The position numbers were made by a program, and so were the translations under genes. The notes under the pieces are model-generated. The model made no database searches. It was not told the DNA's origin and was given only the letters and a program-made list of their open reading frames with translations. Positions 34,065 to 45,220 of a stretch of DNA of 64,000 nucleotides are shown one piece after another. The stretch comes from Gemmatimonadales bacterium (GTDB lineage Bacteria; Gemmatimonadota; Gemmatimonadetes; Gemmatimonadales; GWC2-71-9), in contig DASUJH010000060.1 in NCBI GenBank assembly GCA_036279355.1, forward strand, positions 124,001-188,000. The letters run 5' to 3'. The stretch's first letter is position 1. Each line of letters begins with the position of its first letter.

Positions 34065-34880
34065 GTGAGCGAAGGGCTCGTGCTTCTGGCCGGCGCGGCG
34101 CTGCTGGCCGGTGCCTGGTTCGCTCTGGGCCCGCTCATCCGCGGGCTCACCCAGCGTGCCGCCGCCAAACGCGAGGCCGAGCCGGTGCCGGCGTCGTGGT
34201 GGCCGCTCATCGCGCGCGAGGTGCCCGCCGTCGCCGGGCTGGATAGGGATCAGCGCACGCGCTTGCTTCGCGCCATGCGCGACCTCCTCACGACCTGCCA
34301 TTGGGAGGGCTGCGGCGGGCTCGTGCTCACCGAGGAGATGCAGCTCGTCATTGCCGCGCAGGCCTGCCTGATCACGCTCGAGCGTCCGGGCGAGCTCTAC
34401 CCGGCGCTCCACACCATCCTGGTCTATCCGAGCACCTTCGTGCCCCGCCGCGCGGTCGATCTCCGCAAGTGGCACGTGACGCGGGAACACGATCCCGGCC
34501 AGCCCACGCTGGGCGAGGCCTGGAGCGACGGCATCGTGGTGCTCGCGTGGGACGATGCGGGTGCCGGCGCCGCCAATCCGGCCGACGGACGGAACGTGGT
34601 CTACCACGAATTCGCCCACCAGCTCGACTTTGTGCACCATCTCACCGATCCCGATGCCGACGCCATCGACCCGCTTCGCCAGGCGATCCGCGCGAGCTAC
34701 GACCGTCTCTGCGAAGCCGTTGCCGCCGGGAGCCCCACGGTGCTGGACCGCTACGCGGTGACCGACGAGGCGGAGTTTTTCGCAGTGGCAACGGAGGTGT
34801 ATTTCGAGAGGAAGCAGGCGCTGCAGGCCGTAGAGCCGAGGTTGGTGAAAGAGCTGGAACGGTTTTACGAGGGAAAGTAG
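34065..34880 (+). CDS. mtfA: MtfA-type zinc peptidase (M90)
   Basis: A 271-residue protein close in length to E. coli MtfA. An N-terminal hydrophobic helix (about residues 4-24) is followed by the family core with VLTEEMQLVIAAQACLITLE, LYPALHTILVYPSTFVPR, and the zinc site VVYHEFAHQLDF (HExxH). A downstream EFFAVATEVYFERK supplies the third ligand Glu. MtfA in enterobacteria cleaves peptides and titrates the repressor Mlc; no Mlc is visible here. GTG 34065 lies 13 bases after the dehydrogenase stop. Confidence 0.88.
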   Translation: MSEGLVLLAGAALLAGAWFALGPLIRGLTQRAAAKREAEPVPASWWPLIAREVPAVAGLDRDQRTRLLRAMRDLLTTCHWEGCGGLVLTEEMQLVIAAQACLITLERPGELYPALHTILVYPSTFVPRRAVDLRKWHVTREHDPGQPTLGEAWSDGIVVLAWDDAGAGAANPADGRNVVYHEFAHQLDFVHHLTDPDADAIDPLRQAIRASYDRLCEAVAAGSPTVLDRYAVTDEAEFFAVATEVYFERKQALQAVEPRLVKELERFYEGK

Positions 34881-34888
34881 GCGGGAGG

Positions 34889-34920
34889 GGCGGTAGCGAG
34901 ACGGTGCCACCCCTACCGCC
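34889..34920 (+). terminator. Hairpin after mtfA
   Basis: GGCGGTAG (34889-34896) pairs with CTACCGCC (34913-34920), loop 16 bases, followed by a pyrimidine-rich TTCTCTGCC rather than a pure T-run. It stands between mtfA and the rpiB promoter, so termination is plausible. Confidence 0.35.
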
Positions 34921-34954
34921 TTCTCTGCCGCCTGCACACTTTCCCTCTTTCCTT

Positions 34955-34960
34955 TACCTT
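34955..34960 (+). promoter_or_regulatory. -10-like TACCTT of rpiB
   Basis: TACCTT with seven bases (AGCCCCC) to ATG 34968 and no SD, so a leaderless message is predicted. The -35 position reads CTGCAC, a weak match. Confidence 0.45.
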
Positions 34961-34967
34961 AGCCCCC

Positions 34968-35411
34968 ATGCCCGAGCGAATCCCCATAGGTTCCGACCAC
35001 GCCGGCTTCCGGCTCAAGGGCCAACTCGTCGAGGAGCTCGCGCGGCTCGGGTTCGAGCCGGTTGACCTCGGCACGCATAGCGAGGTTTCGGCTGACTACC
35101 CCGATATTGCCCACCGGCTCGCCGGTGGGGTGGAGCAGGGGGATTCGGCGCGCGGCGTGCTCCTCTGCGGCACCGGGCTCGGCATGTCGTACACGGCCAA
35201 CCGGCACCGCGGCGTGCGGGCGGCGGTGGCATGGACGCCGGAGGTCGCACGGCTGGCGCGCGAGCATAACGACGCCAATGTGCTCATACTTCCGGCGCGC
35301 TTCGTCTCGGACGCAGAGGGCATCGAAATCTTGAGGGCGTGGCTCGCGACGCCGTTCAGCGGCGGCCGGCACGCCCGCCGGGTGGCTAAAATCGACCAGG
35401 AGACCGCATGA
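34968..35411 (+). CDS. rpiB: Ribose-5-phosphate isomerase B
   Basis: A 147-residue RpiB/LacAB fold enzyme, interconverting ribose-5-phosphate and ribulose-5-phosphate. It has the start [32 protein letters not shown], the active-site Cys in [24 protein letters not shown], and [14 protein letters not shown]. It heads the set rpiB-glyA-(128-aa protein), joined by ATGA and GTGA overlaps. That rpiB and glyA are adjacent is common in many bacteria. Confidence 0.95.
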   Translation: MPERIPIGSDHAGFRLKGQLVEELARLGFEPVDLGTHSEVSADYPDIAHRLAGGVEQGDSARGVLLCGTGLGMSYTANRHRGVRAAVAWTPEVARLAREHNDANVLILPARFVSDAEGIEILRAWLATPFSGGRHARRVAKIDQETA

Positions 35412-36727
35412 CGCTCGACCACAACGCTTCGCTGCGCGAGGCCGATCCGACCGTGGCCCGGCTCATCGACCGCGAGCTGCGCCGGCAGCAGCAGGGGCTG
35501 GAGCTCATCGCGAGCGAGAACTTTGCCAGCCGCGCCGTGATCGACGCGATGGGCACGCCGCTCACCAACAAGTACGCCGAGGGATATCCGGGCCGGCGGT
35601 ACTACGGCGGGTGCGAGGTGGTGGACGAGATCGAGCAGCTTGCCATCGACCGGCTCAAGCAGCTGTTCAACGCCGAGCACGCCAACGTGCAGCCGCACTC
35701 CGGCGCGCAGGCCAACTTTGCGGCGTTCATGGCGCTGGTAAAGCCGGGCGAGACGATCATGGGCATGTCGCTCCCGCACGGCGGCCATCTCTCGCACGGC
35801 GCCGCCGTGAACCACAGCGGCACCATCTGGCGCGCGGTGCATTACGGCGTGAATCCCTCCACCGGCCGCATCGATTACGACCAGGTCCGGGCACAGGCAC
35901 AGCGCGAGCGGCCCCGGCTCATCATCGCGGGCGGCAGCGCCTACGCGCGCGTCATCGATTTTGCCGCCTTCCGCGACATCGCGGACGAGGTGGGGGCCTA
36001 CTTCCTGGTTGACATGGCGCATTTCGCCGGACTCGTCGCGGGCGGTTACCATCCGTCACCCGTGCCCCACGCGCACGTCGTGACCAGCACCACGCACAAG
36101 ACGCTTCGCGGTCCGCGCTCGGGCCTCATCCTTTGCACCGCCGACCTTGCCAAGGCCATCGACAAGTCGGTGTTCCCCGGCACCCAGGGCGGCCCGCTCG
36201 AGCACGTGATCGCCGCCAAGGCCGTCGCCTTCGGCGAAGCGATGGATGATGAGTTCAAGGCGTACGCCCGGCACATCGTCGAGAACGCGCGGCGGCTCGC
36301 GGCCGCACTGCTGGAGCGGGGATATGCCATCGTCTCGGGCGGCACGGACACGCATCTCATGCTGGTGGATCTGAGACCCAAGGAGCTCACCGGCAAGCGC
36401 GCCGAGGCGCTGCTCGGCCAGGCGGGAATCACGGTCAACAAGAACACCATCCCGGACGATCCGCAGTCGCCGTTCGTCACGAGCGGAATCCGGATCGGAA
36501 CGCCGGCCGTGACGACGCGCGGGATGGGCACCTCCGAGATGGTGCGCATCGCCGAGCTGATCGACCGCGCGCTCAGCTACCAGGATGATCCGCATCTCGC
36601 ACAGGTGAAGAACGAAGTGCGAAAGCTCACCACACTGTTCCCCTTGTATCAGCCGGGTGCCATCGGCAACGCGGAAGATGGGCCGCGCCCGCCTGGCCGT
36701 CCGGCACGGAGACCGATTCTCGCGTGA
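35408..36727 (+). CDS. glyA: Serine hydroxymethyltransferase
   Basis: PLP enzyme making glycine and 5,10-methylene-THF from serine. It is 439 residues, including a 25-residue Pro/Arg-rich tail not usual in the family. Key motifs are [41 protein letters not shown], and the PLP lysine in [32 protein letters not shown] and [16 protein letters not shown] follow. It starts inside the rpiB stop. Confidence 0.97.
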   Translation: MTLDHNASLREADPTVARLIDRELRRQQQGLELIASENFASRAVIDAMGTPLTNKYAEGYPGRRYYGGCEVVDEIEQLAIDRLKQLFNAEHANVQPHSGAQANFAAFMALVKPGETIMGMSLPHGGHLSHGAAVNHSGTIWRAVHYGVNPSTGRIDYDQVRAQAQRERPRLIIAGGSAYARVIDFAAFRDIADEVGAYFLVDMAHFAGLVAGGYHPSPVPHAHVVTSTTHKTLRGPRSGLILCTADLAKAIDKSVFPGTQGGPLEHVIAAKAVAFGEAMDDEFKAYARHIVENARRLAAALLERGYAIVSGGTDTHLMLVDLRPKELTGKRAEALLGQAGITVNKNTIPDDPQSPFVTSGIRIGTPAVTTRGMGTSEMVRIAELIDRALSYQDDPHLAQVKNEVRKLTTLFPLYQPGAIGNAEDGPRPPGRPARRPILA

Positions 36728-37110
36728 ACGAGCTGCAGTTTACCGATGAGATCATGGCCCGGATCCGGGCCCGGGGCGGGACCTATCACGAACGCGCGTA
36801 CCTGTTCGTGCTGGCCACGATCGAGTTCGTCCAATCCCGCCTCGAGGCGCGGCGCCACGTCACCGGGCAGGAGCTGGCCTGGGCGTGCCGGGACCTGGCG
36901 CAGGAGCAGTTCGGGCTGCTGGCGCCGCACGTGCTCGAGCACTGGGGCATCCGGCGTACCGACGACCTCGGCCGCATCGTCTTCACGCTGGTCGACATCG
37001 GATTGCTGGTGACCCAACCGGGCGACCGCGAATCCGACTTCGCGTCGGTGTATGATTTCGATGAGGCGTTTGGGGGCGATTATGCCTGGCAGGGGGTGCG
37101 CGGCGGCTGA
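36724..37110 (+). CDS. Minf_1886-type conserved protein, 128 aa
   Basis: A 128-residue protein resembling the Minf_1886 family, small proteins of PVC and related bacteria with no known function. It shows [75 protein letters not shown], which fits that group. It starts at GTG 36724 within the glyA stop. No catalytic motif is visible. Confidence 0.75.
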   Translation: MNELQFTDEIMARIRARGGTYHERAYLFVLATIEFVQSRLEARRHVTGQELAWACRDLAQEQFGLLAPHVLEHWGIRRTDDLGRIVFTLVDIGLLVTQPGDRESDFASVYDFDEAFGGDYAWQGVRGG

Positions 37111-37145
37111 TCGCCCCGCCGCGTGGGGAGTGGGAGGGGAAGACG

Positions 37146-37340
37146 ATGGATGGCAAGGAATGGCCCCGCTGCATGAAGTGCACGCAGGGCATACTGGTAC
37201 CGCTGTCTGATTATGGGCGCGAAGGCGCGCCGATCACCTACAAGGCGTGGGTCTGCACCAATCCCGAGTGCGGGTTCAATATCCGGATCGATAACGGCGA
37301 GATTTCGATCGGGCGCACGATCGGACAGAGCCACAAGTAA
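37146..37340 (+). CDS. Small zinc-ribbon protein, 64 aa
   Basis: A 64-residue protein with two cysteine pairs, C-x2-C (CMKC) near residue 9 and C-x4-C (CTNPEC) near 37, a typical zinc ribbon. The rest is a short beta-rich stretch (FNIRIDNGEISIG). SD GGAGGGG precedes ATG 37146, an unusually good site for this window. It may act as a zinc-binding adaptor; no function is known. Confidence 0.75.
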   Translation: MDGKEWPRCMKCTQGILVPLSDYGREGAPITYKAWVCTNPECGFNIRIDNGEISIGRTIGQSHK

Positions 37341-37389
37341 CCCGCGCCGTCGCGCGCACCGGCCAGGCGTCTGGCCTTACGGCCGCCCC

Positions 37390-38940
37390 ATGCTTCCCAT
37401 TCTTTCACCAGCGGAGTCGGTCGAGTGGGACCGCCAGGCAGCGGCGGCCGGGATCGCGCTCGCCACGCTGATGGACGCGGCGGGTCGCGCCACCGCCGCG
37501 GTCATCGCCGATCGCCAGGGTCCGGCCATGTCGCAAGGCGTACTGGTGGCCGCAGGCCCGGGCAACAACGGCGGGGACGGCTGGGTGCTTGCGCGCGCGC
37601 TCCATCGCGTCGGCGTGGCGGTCTGGGTGGCCGCGAGCTCCGGTGAAAGGTCGCCGCTCCGCCGCGCCGCGGCCGAGCTCGCGCGGAGCGACGGGGTACG
37701 CGAGGTGACGCCCGACGGGCCGTGGCCCGCGGTCGGGCTCGCGGTGGACGCGCTCCTCGGCACGGGCGCCTCCGGGGCTCCGCGGCCCGGCATTGCGGCG
37801 TTGCTCGAGCGCTTGCATGACCTCTCCGCACCGATCGTGGCCATCGACGGCCCGACCGGCGTCGATCTTTCCACCGGCACCGTCCACGGCGCCGCCCGCG
37901 CCGACGTCACCATCACCTTCGGCGGCCTTCGCCGCGGCCATTTGCTCGCGCGGGATGAGTGCGGCGACCTCGTGGTCATCGACATCGGCCACCCGGCCGC
38001 GCCCCCGCTCCCGTCGCTCGTGACGGACGCAGACGCGGCTGCATGGCTGCCGCGGCTCCATGCGTCCGATCACAAGGGCGTCCGCGGCCGCGTCGTCGTG
38101 GTGGGCGGCCAGCCGGGGATGAACGGCGCCGTCCGCATCGCCGCCCGCGCCGCGTTTGCGGCCGGCGCGGGGCTGGTCCATGCCGTGGCGCCGGCGGAGA
38201 CCGTCGCCGCACTGGTGCAGGGCGAACCGGATCTCCAGACCCTGGCGCACGAGCTCGAGACGCCGCTCTCGAAAGAGCTCCGGCAGTTGCTCGAGCGCGC
38301 CGACGGCGTGGTGATCGGTCCCGGGCTCGGCCGCGCTGCCGGCAGGCGCGCGTTCGTCGCGGCGGTGCTCGAGTGTGCGGCCGCCGCGGTGCTCGACGCC
38401 GATGGGCTCGTCGCCTATCAGGGCGCCGTGGACGAGTTGAGCCGTGCGCGCGGCGACCCGAGCCGCCCGCTCGTGCTGACGCCGCATCCGGGCGAGTTTC
38501 GCGCCCTCTTTCCCGGGCTCGCCGCGGAGCGCGAGATCGATCCCTGGGGCGCGGCGCGCGCCGCGGCGGCCCAGCTCGGCTGCACCATCCTGCTCAAGGG
38601 CGTGCCCACGGTGGTCGCGCGGCCCGACGCGCCGCTCCTCACCGTCGCCGCAGGCAATCCGGGGCTCGCCACCGGCGGCAGCGGCGACCTGTTGTCGGGC
38701 CTCGTGGCCGCCGCGCTTGCGCGCGGCGTGTCAGCCGAGATCGCCGCGGCGCTCGGCGCCCAGATTCTGGGCCGCGCGGCCGATCTCGCGGCGCGGCGCG
38801 TGACCGCGCGCGGCATGCGCCCGACCGACGTCATCGCGGCGCTCCCCGACCTCTGGCGGGAGTGGGAGGTGCTGCGCGTAGCGCCGCCCGCGGCGCGGCC
38901 GCCGGTGCTGCTGTCGCTCGCGGCGCCCGAAACCGTGTGA
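37390..38940 (+). CDS. nnr: Bifunctional NAD(P)HX epimerase / ADP-dependent dehydratase
   Basis: Repairs hydrated NAD(P)H. At 516 residues it carries both domains. The N-terminal YjeF epimerase (about 1-215) has AGPGNNGGDGWVLARALH and IDGPTGVDLSTG. The C-terminal carbohydrate-kinase-like dehydratase (about 220-510) has HKGVRGRVVVVGGQPGMNGAVRIAARAAF, VIGPGLGR and GNPGLATGGSGDLLSGLVAA, with the catalytic Asp in the last. ATG 37390 is preceded by CTTACGGC, a weak -10 candidate. Confidence 0.95.
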   Translation: MLPILSPAESVEWDRQAAAAGIALATLMDAAGRATAAVIADRQGPAMSQGVLVAAGPGNNGGDGWVLARALHRVGVAVWVAASSGERSPLRRAAAELARSDGVREVTPDGPWPAVGLAVDALLGTGASGAPRPGIAALLERLHDLSAPIVAIDGPTGVDLSTGTVHGAARADVTITFGGLRRGHLLARDECGDLVVIDIGHPAAPPLPSLVTDADAAAWLPRLHASDHKGVRGRVVVVGGQPGMNGAVRIAARAAFAAGAGLVHAVAPAETVAALVQGEPDLQTLAHELETPLSKELRQLLERADGVVIGPGLGRAAGRRAFVAAVLECAAAAVLDADGLVAYQGAVDELSRARGDPSRPLVLTPHPGEFRALFPGLAAEREIDPWGAARAAAAQLGCTILLKGVPTVVARPDAPLLTVAAGNPGLATGGSGDLLSGLVAAALARGVSAEIAAALGAQILGRAADLAARRVTARGMRPTDVIAALPDLWREWEVLRVAPPAARPPVLLSLAAPETV

Positions 38941-38956
38941 ATAGCCGGAGCGCGCG

Positions 38957-39991
38957 GTGAGCGGGCGCCATGATGCCGGGACACAGATGACGCTGAGCGG
39001 CCTCGGCGCGGGTGCGGAGTTCGATCGCATTCGGGCAATCGCCGCGGCGCTCGCGAGCGGCGCCGGCGCGCTGGACGACGACTGCGCGCTCGTTCCCGTG
39101 TGCGAGGGGCAGCCCGAACGTGACGCCGTCACCCTCGCCCTCAGCACCGACGCAAGCATCGAGGGCGTGCATTTCCGGCGCGAATGGCTCGCGTTCGAGG
39201 AAATCGGCTGGCGCGCCGCCGCGGCGGCCCTTTCCGACCTGGCGGCGGAAGGCGCCGAGCCGATCGGCCTTCTGGCGGCGGTGGCCGCGCCGCTCGTGAG
39301 CGGCGCGGCCGCCGCCGATGGTAGCGGCGCGGACCTCGTGGCGATCATGCGCGGCGTGGGCGCCGCCGCCGCGTCGGTGGGCGCCCGCGTGCTCGGCGGG
39401 GATCTCTCGACGGGGCCGGTCTGGAGCATCACCGCGACCGTCGTCGGTCGCGCGGTGCGGCCCGTGACCCGCGCAGGTGCAGAGTCCGGCGACGGCATCT
39501 GGGTCACCGGCGCTCTGGGCGGCGCACGCGCCGCGGTTCTGGCGTGGCGCCGTGGCGAGGAGCCCGCGCCCGCCGCCCGCCGGGCCTTTGCGCACCCCGA
39601 GCCGCGCATCGCCGCGGGGCGCTGGCTCGCCGGGCATGGCGCCCGCGCCATGCTCGACCTGAGCGACGGCCTCGCCGGCGATGCGGAGCACCTTGCCGCA
39701 GCGTCGCGCGTGGCGCTCGAGTTCGAGCTGGAGCGCATCCCGGTCGCCGAAGGCGTGGAGCCGGCTGTGGCGGACGCGGCGGCAGCCTCCGCGTTTGCGG
39801 CGGAAGGCGGCGAGGACTATGAGCTGCTTGCCGCTCTCCCGCCCGCGTTCGGGTCCGCGGGCGCCGCCGCGTTCACCGCCGCCACGGGACTCCGGCTCAC
39901 CCGCATCGGCCTCGCGCGCCAAGGTGCCGGCGTGCGGTTCCTGGCGCGCGGCGCCGCCGTCACCCTCCGCGGGTTCGATCATTTCCGCTGA
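38957..39991 (+). CDS. thiL: Thiamine-monophosphate kinase
   Basis: Phosphorylates thiamine phosphate to the diphosphate. It is 344 residues with the AIR-synthase-like fold: ALDDDCALVPV, LSTDASIEGVHFRREWLAFEEIGWRAAAAALSDLAAEGAEPIGLLAAVA, GGDLSTGPVWSITATVVG, MLDLSDGLAGDAEHLAAASRVA, and GGEDYELLAALP. The aspartates of the Mg-binding sites are conserved. GTG 38957 has CGGAG at normal spacing; ATG 38987 is an alternative. It follows nnr by 16 bases. Confidence 0.93.
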   Translation: MSGRHDAGTQMTLSGLGAGAEFDRIRAIAAALASGAGALDDDCALVPVCEGQPERDAVTLALSTDASIEGVHFRREWLAFEEIGWRAAAAALSDLAAEGAEPIGLLAAVAAPLVSGAAAADGSGADLVAIMRGVGAAAASVGARVLGGDLSTGPVWSITATVVGRAVRPVTRAGAESGDGIWVTGALGGARAAVLAWRRGEEPAPAARRAFAHPEPRIAAGRWLAGHGARAMLDLSDGLAGDAEHLAAASRVALEFELERIPVAEGVEPAVADAAAASAFAAEGGEDYELLAALPPAFGSAGAAAFTAATGLRLTRIGLARQGAGVRFLARGAAVTLRGFDHFR

Positions 39992-39999
39992 TCCCTCCG

Positions 40000-42319
<2,320 letters not shown>

Positions 42320-42398
42320 GCGGCGTGCGTGGGTGTAAGTTTCGTGGCCGCGCGCAGACAGTGCGCCTTGTGCGTGCGCGCGATGTGGCGTGGTGCCT

Positions 42399-42472
42399 GG
42401 CAGGGTAGCTCAGGTGGTTAGAGCACGGCACTCATAATGCCGGGGTCGTGGGTTCGAGTCCCACCCCTGCTA
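42399..42472 (+). tRNA. tRNA-Met(CAU), elongator type
   Basis: A 74-base tRNA with acceptor GGCAGGG pairing CCCTGCT (G1-U72 wobble), D-arm AGCTCAGGTGGTTAGAGC, anticodon loop CTCATAA giving CAU, and T-loop GGTTCGAGTCC. CCA is not encoded. The anticodon stem lacks the three consecutive GC pairs of initiators, so I call it an elongator; a tRNA-Ile2 substrate of TilS would look similar, and tilS is at 48918. TAAGTT at 42336-42341 is a possible promoter -10. Confidence 0.93.
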
Positions 42473-43073
42473 TCGTCCTCACACGCTCCTGGGCTCTCGG
42501 GTCCGGGGGCTTTCTCATGCGTGGTCTCAGGCCGACTATCTCGCACTCCCCGCCGCCGGCACGCACCGAGCCCACCGAAACAGCCGAGCCCGGAAGCCAG
42601 CAGCCAGATCGTGGCGGGCTCCGAAGTTAAGGTGGAGGGGAGATTCCTTAAGGCCGCCTCGAGCCACGCTCCCGCCGGCGTGCCCGGAGCCTGGTAGGCA
42701 AATGCGGTGGTGAGATCAGTGGTGAGATCAGTGGTGGTGTACACCTCGCCCGTCGCCCGATGGTGATCCGTGAAGAGGGTGGCGAAGTTCTTCCTTCCGT
42801 TGTCGCACCCGACCCGCAACACCGTTGCGGACGTTTCGTGCGCTGGATCACATATCCGTCCGCGATCAGCGCACCAGAACATGGCGTCACCCGGCACGCC
42901 ACGTGCACCGCGCACGCGCGCGGTCCAATCGGTGGGCCGCCTCGACCCGGAGCGTGCACAGCAATGGCGGAGTTTGTATCGATCGGTGGAATTGCAGGCG
43001 CCAGCGCGGAGATCGCACGCCGACGGTTTCTCCACTCCTCTGAAATCTTCAGCGGCGCCCGCCGCTCCCCGCG
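42473..43073. other. 601-bp gap with a decayed gene on the minus strand
   Basis: No intact gene is present. The minus strand carries the PEP-CTERM relic described separately (about 42545-42870). Direct repeats GGTGAGATCAGT occur twice at about 42711-42734. The plus strand shows no promoter I can name for the oxidase at 43074. Confidence 0.5.
42545..42870 (-). pseudogene. Remnant of a PEP-CTERM-type exported protein
   Basis: The minus strand encodes NFATLFTDHHRATGEVYTT, then TDLTTDLTTAF and a sorting-signal-like end, SEPATIWLLASGLGCFGG and ACRRR (about 42549-42624). This has the S/P-E-P-A-T box, hydrophobic helix and Arg cluster of PEP-CTERM proteins. The frame has no start with a binding site and does not stop after the Arg cluster; a stop follows shortly in another frame, as expected after a frameshift. 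The residue mix (Phe, Tyr, Asp, His) differs from chance frames nearby. No exosortase is in the window. Confidence 0.4.
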
Positions 43074-44885
43074 ATGTCCAATCCCCGACAACGAGCGAGC
43101 GCGGTCGGCGCGCTCGCCCTCCTGCTGTCCACCGCCTTTGCGCTCGCCATCCACGCATGCGGCGGGTCCCCGATACCGACTGACCCCGGAACGTCCCCAC
43201 CCGCGAACGATCACCCGTCCGCGGGCGAGCCCTCGTCGGCCACGCCGCCGGTCGACGCCTCGAAGCTCAAGCTGAGCTATCTCTGCGACACGAAGTTCCG
43301 CGCGACCAACGCGAACGCGGTCGCCGTCCCCCTCAGCTACACGGTCGAAGGCAGCAGCGAGAGCGGCAAGCTGACGCTCGCCGCCCGCATCAACGACTCC
43401 ACGCCGAGCGACACCGTGTTCGCCACCAAGGCGACCGGCACGGTGCGTCTCACGTGGCGCGATTCGACGGTGGCGACGGCGGCCAACGGCCGGAGGTCGT
43501 GCGAATCCGCGCCGCCGCCCCCGCCAGCGCCCCCGCCCACCGGGCCCGAGACCACGACGGGATCCTGGTCGGCGCCGTTCGCCTGGCCCATCGTCGCGGT
43601 GCACCTCATCCTGCTGCCGACCGGGAAGGTGCTGAGCTTCGGCGGTGAAGGCGACCCACAGCTCTGGGATCCGACCACCGGGGCCTTCACGCCCAAACCG
43701 AGCCCGTCGCTCGTCTTCTGCGCCGGCCACACGCTGCTGGCGGACGGCCGGGTGCTGGTCGCCGGCGGGCACATCTCGAGCGGCCGCGGTCTCCCCAACA
43801 CGAACATCTTCGATCCGTATACCGAGCAATGGGTGGTCGAGCCTCCCATGCACCACGGGCGCTGGTACCCCACGTTGACCACACTCGCCAACGGCAACGT
43901 GCTCGCCGTGTCCGGCGAGGACCAGAACGGCATTCTGGTGCCCACGGCCGAGCTCTGGACTGGAAGCGGCTGGACCGAATTGCCGGGCACGCACCGTCTG
44001 ATTCCCGACTACCCCCGCCTGTTTCTCGCGCCGAACGGCGACGTCTTCTACGTCGGTCAGCAGCCTACGTCGGGCTACTACTCGGCCAGTGGCTCGGGGA
44101 GTTGGACGCCGACGACCAGCACGCGCTTCGGCGCCCCGCGGGACTACGGCTCGGCAGTGATGTACGAGCCCGGCAAGATCCTCCTCGTGGGCGGTGGCCG
44201 GCCGCCGACGGCGAGCGCCGAAGTCATCGACCTGAACGACCAGGCGGCAACTTGGAGATCGGTAGCGTCGATGGCCCACCCACGGCGTCACCTCAACGCG
44301 ACCGTGCTTCCCGACGGCACCGTGCTCGTCACCGGTGGCCTGAGCCGCGGCGACACTTCCGCCGCCGGCTTCAACGACCTCTCGAGCGCGGTGTTCGCCG
44401 CCGAGCTCTGGGATCCGCACACGGAGCAGTGGACCACGCTCGCCAGCAGCAGCGTGCCGCGCGGGTATCACGCGACGACGCTGCTGCTGCCCGACGGCCG
44501 CATACTCCACACCGGCTCAGGTGACACGGACAACGCGCCGCGGCAACTCAATGCAGAGATCTTTGCGCCGCCGTATCTCTTCAAGGGCGCGCGCCCCACG
44601 ATCGCGTCGGCCCCGCGCGATGTGAGCTACGGCCAGAGCTTCACGATCGGGACGCCGGACGCGTCCGGCATCGCGCGGGTCACGCTGATCCGGCTCTCCG
44701 CGGTGACCCATGCCTTCAACATGAACCAGCGCTTCCTCGAGCTGGCCATCACGGGGCGCAATGCCGGCTCGGTCACGGTGACCGCGCCCGATCGCGCCAC
44801 GACGGCGCCGCCGGGCCACTACATGCTCTTCGTGCTCGATCAACAAGGGGTGCCGTCGGTCGCGCGGATCGTGCACGTTCAGTAG
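43074..44885 (+). CDS. Galactose-oxidase-like copper radical oxidase (lipoprotein)
   Basis: A 603-residue exported protein. The N-terminus is a signal with a possible lipobox (AIHAC|GG, C29), then a Pro-rich linker, a small beta domain (about 60-145), a kelch propeller (about 165-500) and a C-terminal DUF1929 domain (about 505-603). All five copper/radical ligands align in order: C216 (FCAGH), Y265 (RWYPT), Y465-H466 (GYHAT) and H546 (THAFNMNQR). It should therefore form the Cys-Tyr cofactor and oxidise a primary alcohol or aldehyde to give H2O2. The substrate (galactose, glyoxal or other) cannot be told. Two bases separate its stop from the DUF202 gene. Confidence 0.9.
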   Translation: MSNPRQRASAVGALALLLSTAFALAIHACGGSPIPTDPGTSPPANDHPSAGEPSSATPPVDASKLKLSYLCDTKFRATNANAVAVPLSYTVEGSSESGKLTLAARINDSTPSDTVFATKATGTVRLTWRDSTVATAANGRRSCESAPPPPPAPPPTGPETTTGSWSAPFAWPIVAVHLILLPTGKVLSFGGEGDPQLWDPTTGAFTPKPSPSLVFCAGHTLLADGRVLVAGGHISSGRGLPNTNIFDPYTEQWVVEPPMHHGRWYPTLTTLANGNVLAVSGEDQNGILVPTAELWTGSGWTELPGTHRLIPDYPRLFLAPNGDVFYVGQQPTSGYYSASGSGSWTPTTSTRFGAPRDYGSAVMYEPGKILLVGGGRPPTASAEVIDLNDQAATWRSVASMAHPRRHLNATVLPDGTVLVTGGLSRGDTSAAGFNDLSSAVFAAELWDPHTEQWTTLASSSVPRGYHATTLLLPDGRILHTGSGDTDNAPRQLNAEIFAPPYLFKGARPTIASAPRDVSYGQSFTIGTPDASGIARVTLIRLSAVTHAFNMNQRFLELAITGRNAGSVTVTAPDRATTAPPGHYMLFVLDQQGVPSVARIVHVQ

Positions 44886-44887
44886 CG

Positions 44888-45172
44888 GTGGTCGGGATTC
44901 CGCGAAGGGGGCGAGCCGTGCAGGACATGCATCTCGAGGAGTGGCTCGCTCAGGAGCTGACGGCGCTCTCCAACGAGCGCACGCTCCTCGCGTACCTGCG
45001 GACCGCGGCCGCGCTCGCCGCGATGGGGTTGGGCCTGATCAGGTTCTTCGAGGCACAGTGGCTTGCCGCCACCGGCGGAGTGCTGGTGCTGCTCGGCTTG
45101 GCGTGCGGCGCCTGGGGTATTCGCCGCTTCGTGTACGTGCGCCGCATCATCGCGGCCGCCTCGCGTCGCTGA
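44888..45172 (+). CDS. DUF202-family membrane protein
   Basis: A 94-residue protein with the DUF202 core LAQELTALSNERTLLAYLRTAAALAAMGLGLIRFFE and two to three membrane helices. GTG 44888, GTG 44918 and ATG 44927 are all in frame; the last two give a shorter and more typical start (MHLEEWLAQEL). Function is unknown; yeast relatives (Vtc1) belong to polyphosphate polymerase complexes. It is coupled to the copper oxidase gene by position only. Confidence 0.8.
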   Translation: MVGIPRRGRAVQDMHLEEWLAQELTALSNERTLLAYLRTAAALAAMGLGLIRFFEAQWLAATGGVLVLLGLACGAWGIRRFVYVRRIIAAASRR

Positions 45173-45220
45173 GCCCCCGCCGCGGCGTCAGCGCGGAGCG
45201 GGGGCGCGCTGCCGGCCGCC

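Noticed and set aside
37361-37376. Hairpin GGCCAG-GCGT-CTGGCC before nnr
   Set aside because: No T-run and only six pairs; cannot be told from chance in this base composition.
42399-42472. The CAU tRNA as initiator tRNA-fMet
   Set aside because: It lacks the run of three GC pairs next to the anticodon loop and has a G1-U72 pair like elongator tRNAs; a tRNA-Ile2 identity could not be excluded.
42648-44510. 620-codon minus-strand frame opposite the copper oxidase
   Set aside because: Antisense shadow; the plus-strand gene has all catalytic residues.
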